The notes beneath the pieces were generated by a model, which was given only the letters and a program-made list of their open reading frames with translations, made no database searches and had not been told where the DNA came from. A stretch of DNA of 64,000 nucleotides, from the NCBI GenBank assembly GCA_018105865.1, contig CM030845.1, positions 7,447,890 to 7,511,889 of the forward strand, in the 5' to 3' direction. This DNA is from Metaphire vulgaris (taxonomy: Eukaryota; Annelida; Clitellata; Crassiclitellata; Megascolecidae). The position numbers and the translations under genes are program-made. Of the stretch, positions 61,101-64,000 are shown piece after piece (position 1 is the first letter of the stretch; every line of letters starts with the position of its first letter).

Positions 61101-64000
61101 TTTGGAAAGGAATGTAAAACATGTGCACGACCATTCACGGTGTTCAGATGGTGTCCAGGTGCTAGGATGCGTTTTAAGAAGACTGAAGTCTGCCAGACTT
61201 GTGCTAAGACGAAAAATGTCTGCCAAACTTGTCTTTTAGATCTGGAATATGGTGAGTTTTATATCCATGCATTTGGCTCTTTTTGAAATTATGACATGTT
61301 GTAAGCACTCAATTTGCATTAATGTTACTATGAGTTGACTGGCTGGAGCATTATGTAATTTGCTCCTGTTTATGTGTGAATATTCGAGAGGCTGTTTTCA
61401 TTTCTCAAATTTTGTTCAGAACCGACTAATTTAAATAAGGAAATAGTGTCCCTGGGATTCTGAGTTGACCTTGAGCCATTTAGGCGTGCTGAATAGAAGT
61501 ATCTGGATGTAAAACTGTGACACTAATTGTCTTAGATGGGTGGGATTATATTGTTGCCATAATGATCAGTTGATTTGCTGTTCATAACTAGGAAATTGTT
61601 ATTAGAAAAATGTCATGATATTGATTCATATTTAACACACATTGTGCTTGTTTTAGGTCTTCCTGTTCAGGTTCGCGATGCAGCATTAAAGCTACAGGAT
61701 GAGATGCCAAAATCAGATGTTGGGAAGGAATATCAAATGCAAAATATTGAAAGAGAGGTTAAAATTTAATTCTTTGTGAAATTTCATACACAACAGGTGG
61801 AATGTAAAGATGTAATAGTTGCCTTTGTGTGTTCCCATAATTCACAGTTTGTCATTGTCAAATAATGGAATTCAGAGGAAGGGGAAGCATAACCAATAAC
61901 CATAATTCAATACTTTTCTTCCAATACTCGGTAGGCTTCTGTTTTCATTTTTCACTTTGTAACCCTATTGAGGATTTTCAAATCATATATTCAGATTTTA
62001 TTACTTTGGAATGCATATGCTGGTTTTAATTATTTTGACCTATTAATATCCAATTGTAGAGCGTGTTCAGGGCTTGCTTGAATTGTTAATTAAGATTGCC
62101 AATTCCGATGGCGCCAATCCAGTCGGCACTTTAGGGAAAGCTCCGGCTAACGATATGCTGTTGAAACTGGCTCGGACAGCTCCATACTACAAAAGGAACC
62201 GGCCGCACATCTGTTCATTTTGGGTGAAAGGAGAATGCAAGCGTGGAGAGGAATGTCCTTACAGGTGAGTAGAGTTTGCATCAATTGCAAAAGTTTGTTG
62301 GCATCTTCTGAGTGTTTATAATTTGTCAGCAGAATTTATCCTAGTTTTGCTTCTTCTATTTTCTGTAATTCAGTGTTACTTTGATGACTGAATACAACAT
62401 TCATGCTCGAAAATTATCCATAGATAATTTTCCCATGTAAATAATAAGTGTTGCCTAACTCTTTTTATGCCTTGGCTCTACACTTAGTAGAATTATTATA
62501 TTTGTGTATATTTGACTCTAATCTTTCTTCGTCTTTCACATTTGCAAGCATTGTGTGGTTAAAATATTATCTATCAAACTTGTTTAATTGATCTGCCATG
62601 AGCAGTGTGACAATTTAGGCAAGACCATATATTTAAAAGTGGGTGGACAAGTTCGTGGTATGTTTATGTAAATCTCTCTCTCCTACCATACTGAAGTAGA
62701 GTTGGCTAATGTTGTTGTAGACATGAGAAGCCAACTGACCCTGACGATCCATTAGCTGACCAGAATATCAAAGACAGATTCTATGGTATCAACGATCCTG
62801 TTGCCGACAAATTAATGAGAAGATATTCAGAAATGCCAAAATTGAATCTGCCAGAGGATAAATCCATCACAACCATCTATGTTGGTAACCTGGGTGACCA
62901 AATTACCGAATCAGACTTGAGGTTAGTATTGTTTCAGTGATTAAACTGTGGTGGTATGACCACTTTGGAATTGTCACTGATTTGCCTTTGACATTTTTAT
63001 TTTGACATGACTTCTTTATTTTTTTCTCCATAATTTCTCCACAATTTACATAAAAGATAAACAAAATAACATATACATAAGCCTATGTACTTATCTAATA
63101 ATAATATTGTAACTACTCAGAAGGTTGAGAAAGAAATAAGAAATGGTTACTGAAGAGATCATGGATCCTGCATGAAAGTAAACCAGTACATATGAAATTT
63201 TATAATGATAGCAGACATAAATTAAGAAATTAGTTTCATAATTTGAATTTAAGTAAAATTAACAAACATAGCATATAAGTGTTTGTAATAAAGTAAACTA
63301 TAGATTAAATTAAAGTAAGAAATTGTCTATTCCTGTAGAATTATTTGTTTAAGTCTCTTTTTAAACAGCATTAGGTTTGGTATATTTTTAATCTGAATAG
63401 GGAGATTGTTCCATATGTGTGGGCCATGTATTTTTATTGTAAAAATCCTAGTGTTAGTCCTTGCAAATGGGATGGATATTTTATCACAATTTCTTACATT
63501 GTACATATTTCTTTTATTAACTGTTTTAAAATACTCTTCTAGATAGAATATTTTACTTTGGTCTTTTGCAAAAAATTACTTTTATATCAGGCAACAAAAA
63601 TACTGGTATGTTGAACAATGAACACTGATCGATGATCTGTCTGTATCTGCTGTTTTATTAATTTGCCAGACGTGAAAGTCAGATTCTGCAATTTGCTGAG
63701 CATTGCAGCACATGACAAGCAGATGGGTTTTCTGTATTCGATTTAGAAATTTAATCGCCACTCAAGTTTCAGTTTTGATATTATTCGCCACACACATTAC
63801 CTCAGCTGAAGGTTCTTGTGTTGTGATACATTTCAGAGATCATTTTTACCAGTATGGAGAACTGAGAAGCATAACAGTTGCTTCGAAGCAGCAGTGTGCT
63901 TTCGTTCAGTTCGTCTCGCGTGGATCTGCGGAGCTGGCGGCTGAAAAGTCATTTAACAAGTTGATTCTGAAAGGACGACGTCTGAATGTTAAATGGGGGA
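58066..64000 (+). CDS. RBM22: Pre-mRNA-splicing factor RBM22 (Cwc2/Ecm2 type; 3' end off window)
   Basis: Binds U6 snRNA and the intron near the spliceosome catalytic centre (family knowledge). Exons: 58066-58119, 59957-60010, 61089-61251, 61657-61757, 62095-62264, 62721-62921, 63837-64000; phases agree throughout (302 residues plus one base). Start [20 protein letters not shown] matches the human N-terminus. Cys-rich zinc region at residues 24-90 ([42 protein letters not shown]). CCCH finger at about 159-186 ([20 protein letters not shown]). RRM from about 232 ([13 protein letters not shown]2; QCAFVQF, RNP1-like). Human RBM22 has 420 residues, so about 118 residues of Pro/Gly-rich tail remain off the right edge. 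Confidence 0.95.
58335..59144. mobile_element. Harbinger-like MITE interrupted by a second transposon
   Basis: Left end GGAGAGGTCTATTAATTACG then TCAACA, right end TGTTGACATAATTAATGG then ACAGCCCC, flanked by TTA on both sides (58332-58334, 59145-59147). Interior matches 51084-51495. Interrupted at 58700-59072. In RBM22 intron 1. Confidence 0.85.
58700..59072. mobile_element. Nested inverted-repeat transposon with 8-bp duplication
   Basis: Ends GGTAGACGTGGGGGCGAA and TTCGCACCCACGTCTACC, flanked by GACAGTTG (58692-58699, 59073-59080), which is host MITE sequence duplicated on insertion. Termini lack the hAT CAG start; superfamily unclear (hAT, P or Merlin are possible with 8-bp duplications). 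Confidence 0.88.
59957..60010 (+). CDS. RBM22: RBM22 exon 2
   Basis: TTTCTAG|GACTTTCC ... [30 protein letters not shown]. Confidence 0.95.
60040..60895 (+). mobile_element. Truncated LINE (CR1/L2-like) in RBM22 intron 2
   Basis: Decayed frame with [49 protein letters not shown] and [16 protein letters not shown], the C-terminal part of a reverse-transcriptase domain. The 3' end GGCGCTATATATGTTGTC runs into AAT repeats. A 22-bp tandem duplication (TTTCAAACTGTAACATGTC) is at about 60077-60120. Confidence 0.85.
61089..61251 (+). CDS. RBM22: RBM22 exon 3
   Basis: TGTTGTAG|ACAAAAG ... [30 protein letters not shown] through [10 protein letters not shown]. Confidence 0.95.
61252..61656. other. RBM22 intron 3
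   Basis: No recognisable feature. Confidence 0.6.
61657..61757 (+). CDS. RBM22: RBM22 exon 4
   Basis: TTGTTTTAG|GTCTTCC ... [32 protein letters not shown], then [13 protein letters not shown]. Confidence 0.93.
61758..62094. other. RBM22 intron 4
   Basis: No recognisable feature apart from a second AG (CCAATTGTAG at 62051-62060) before the used acceptor. Confidence 0.6.
62095..62264 (+). CDS. RBM22: RBM22 exon 5 (CCCH finger)
   Basis: Acceptor AATTAAG|ATTGCC, chosen because ERE-IANSDG matches EREISNSDG of human; an upstream AG would add a stop or non-homologous residues. Ends TACAG|GTGAGT. Confidence 0.92.
62265..62720. other. RBM22 intron 5
   Basis: No recognisable feature. Confidence 0.6.
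62721..62921 (+). CDS. RBM22: RBM22 exon 6
   Basis: TTGTTGTAG|ACATGAG ... [46 protein letters not shown] and RRM strand [18 protein letters not shown]. Confidence 0.95.
62988..63480 (-). mobile_element. LINE 3' end in RBM22 intron 6, antisense to the gene
   Basis: Minus strand reads [20 protein letters not shown] then [19 protein letters not shown], the C-terminus of a Jockey/CR1-superfamily ORF2, and a 3' UTR ending GGAGAAAAAAATAAAGAAGT. Paralogous to 25170-25605. Confidence 0.85.
63837..64000 (+). CDS. RBM22: RBM22 exon 7 (partial, right edge)
   Basis: [58 protein letters not shown] and GRRLNVKWG. Continues beyond the window. Confidence 0.93.

Overview
This is a eukaryotic, animal-type genomic window: spliced genes with GT-AG introns, large introns, many short class II transposons, LINE and SINE remnants, and long microsatellites. 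Four protein-coding genes can be read by conserved motifs and consistent exon phases: a KIF17/OSM-3 type ciliary kinesin, a basonuclin-family zinc-finger protein, the DNA glycosylase MBD4, and the splicing factor RBM22. The gene set, the abundant TAGGCCTA palindromes and the marine-invertebrate-like SINE tail suggest a non-vertebrate metazoan, plausibly a marine invertebrate deuterostome. The exact taxon is inference.

Layout. At 1-13376 (minus) lie the motor and first coiled-coil exons of KIF17; its C-terminus is off the left edge. Intron 4 carries a 5.9 kb LTR retrotransposon (4333-10197) in the same orientation as the gene. It has an intact gag-protease ORF but no reverse transcriptase, RNase H or integrase. 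13377-17097 is intergenic with a hAT-type MITE. 17098-32802 (minus) is basonuclin: a giant exon with the zinc fingers and, 11.6 kb upstream, the conserved exon '[15 protein letters not shown]'. A further candidate first coding exon with a TATA-like box lies at 38947-38995. The 11.6 kb intron and the 38996-53469 intergenic block hold GC-rich trinucleotide-repeat islands, MITEs, LINE 3' ends, a 5S-like sequence and (TA)n tracts. 53470-57136 (minus) is a complete five-exon MBD4. It is head to head with RBM22 (plus, 58066 to the right edge), with 929 bp between start codons.

Role of the genes. KIF17 is a cilium/dendrite motor, basonuclin a nuclear zinc-finger protein, MBD4 a mismatch-specific thymine/uracil glycosylase linked to CpG methylation, and RBM22 a core spliceosomal protein. 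They are not a functional cluster; only MBD4 and RBM22 may share regulatory DNA.

The most unusual content is mobile. There are at least a dozen short inverted-repeat elements, most flanked by exact or near-exact 8-bp target duplications (hAT hallmark), including one nested inside a Harbinger-like MITE and one inside a (GACA)n microsatellite, plus a gag-protease-only LTR element. In basonuclin, one zinc finger of the middle pair is missing and the large exon has two apparent frame breaks. No CRISPR, prokaryotic operon or intact tRNA gene was seen.
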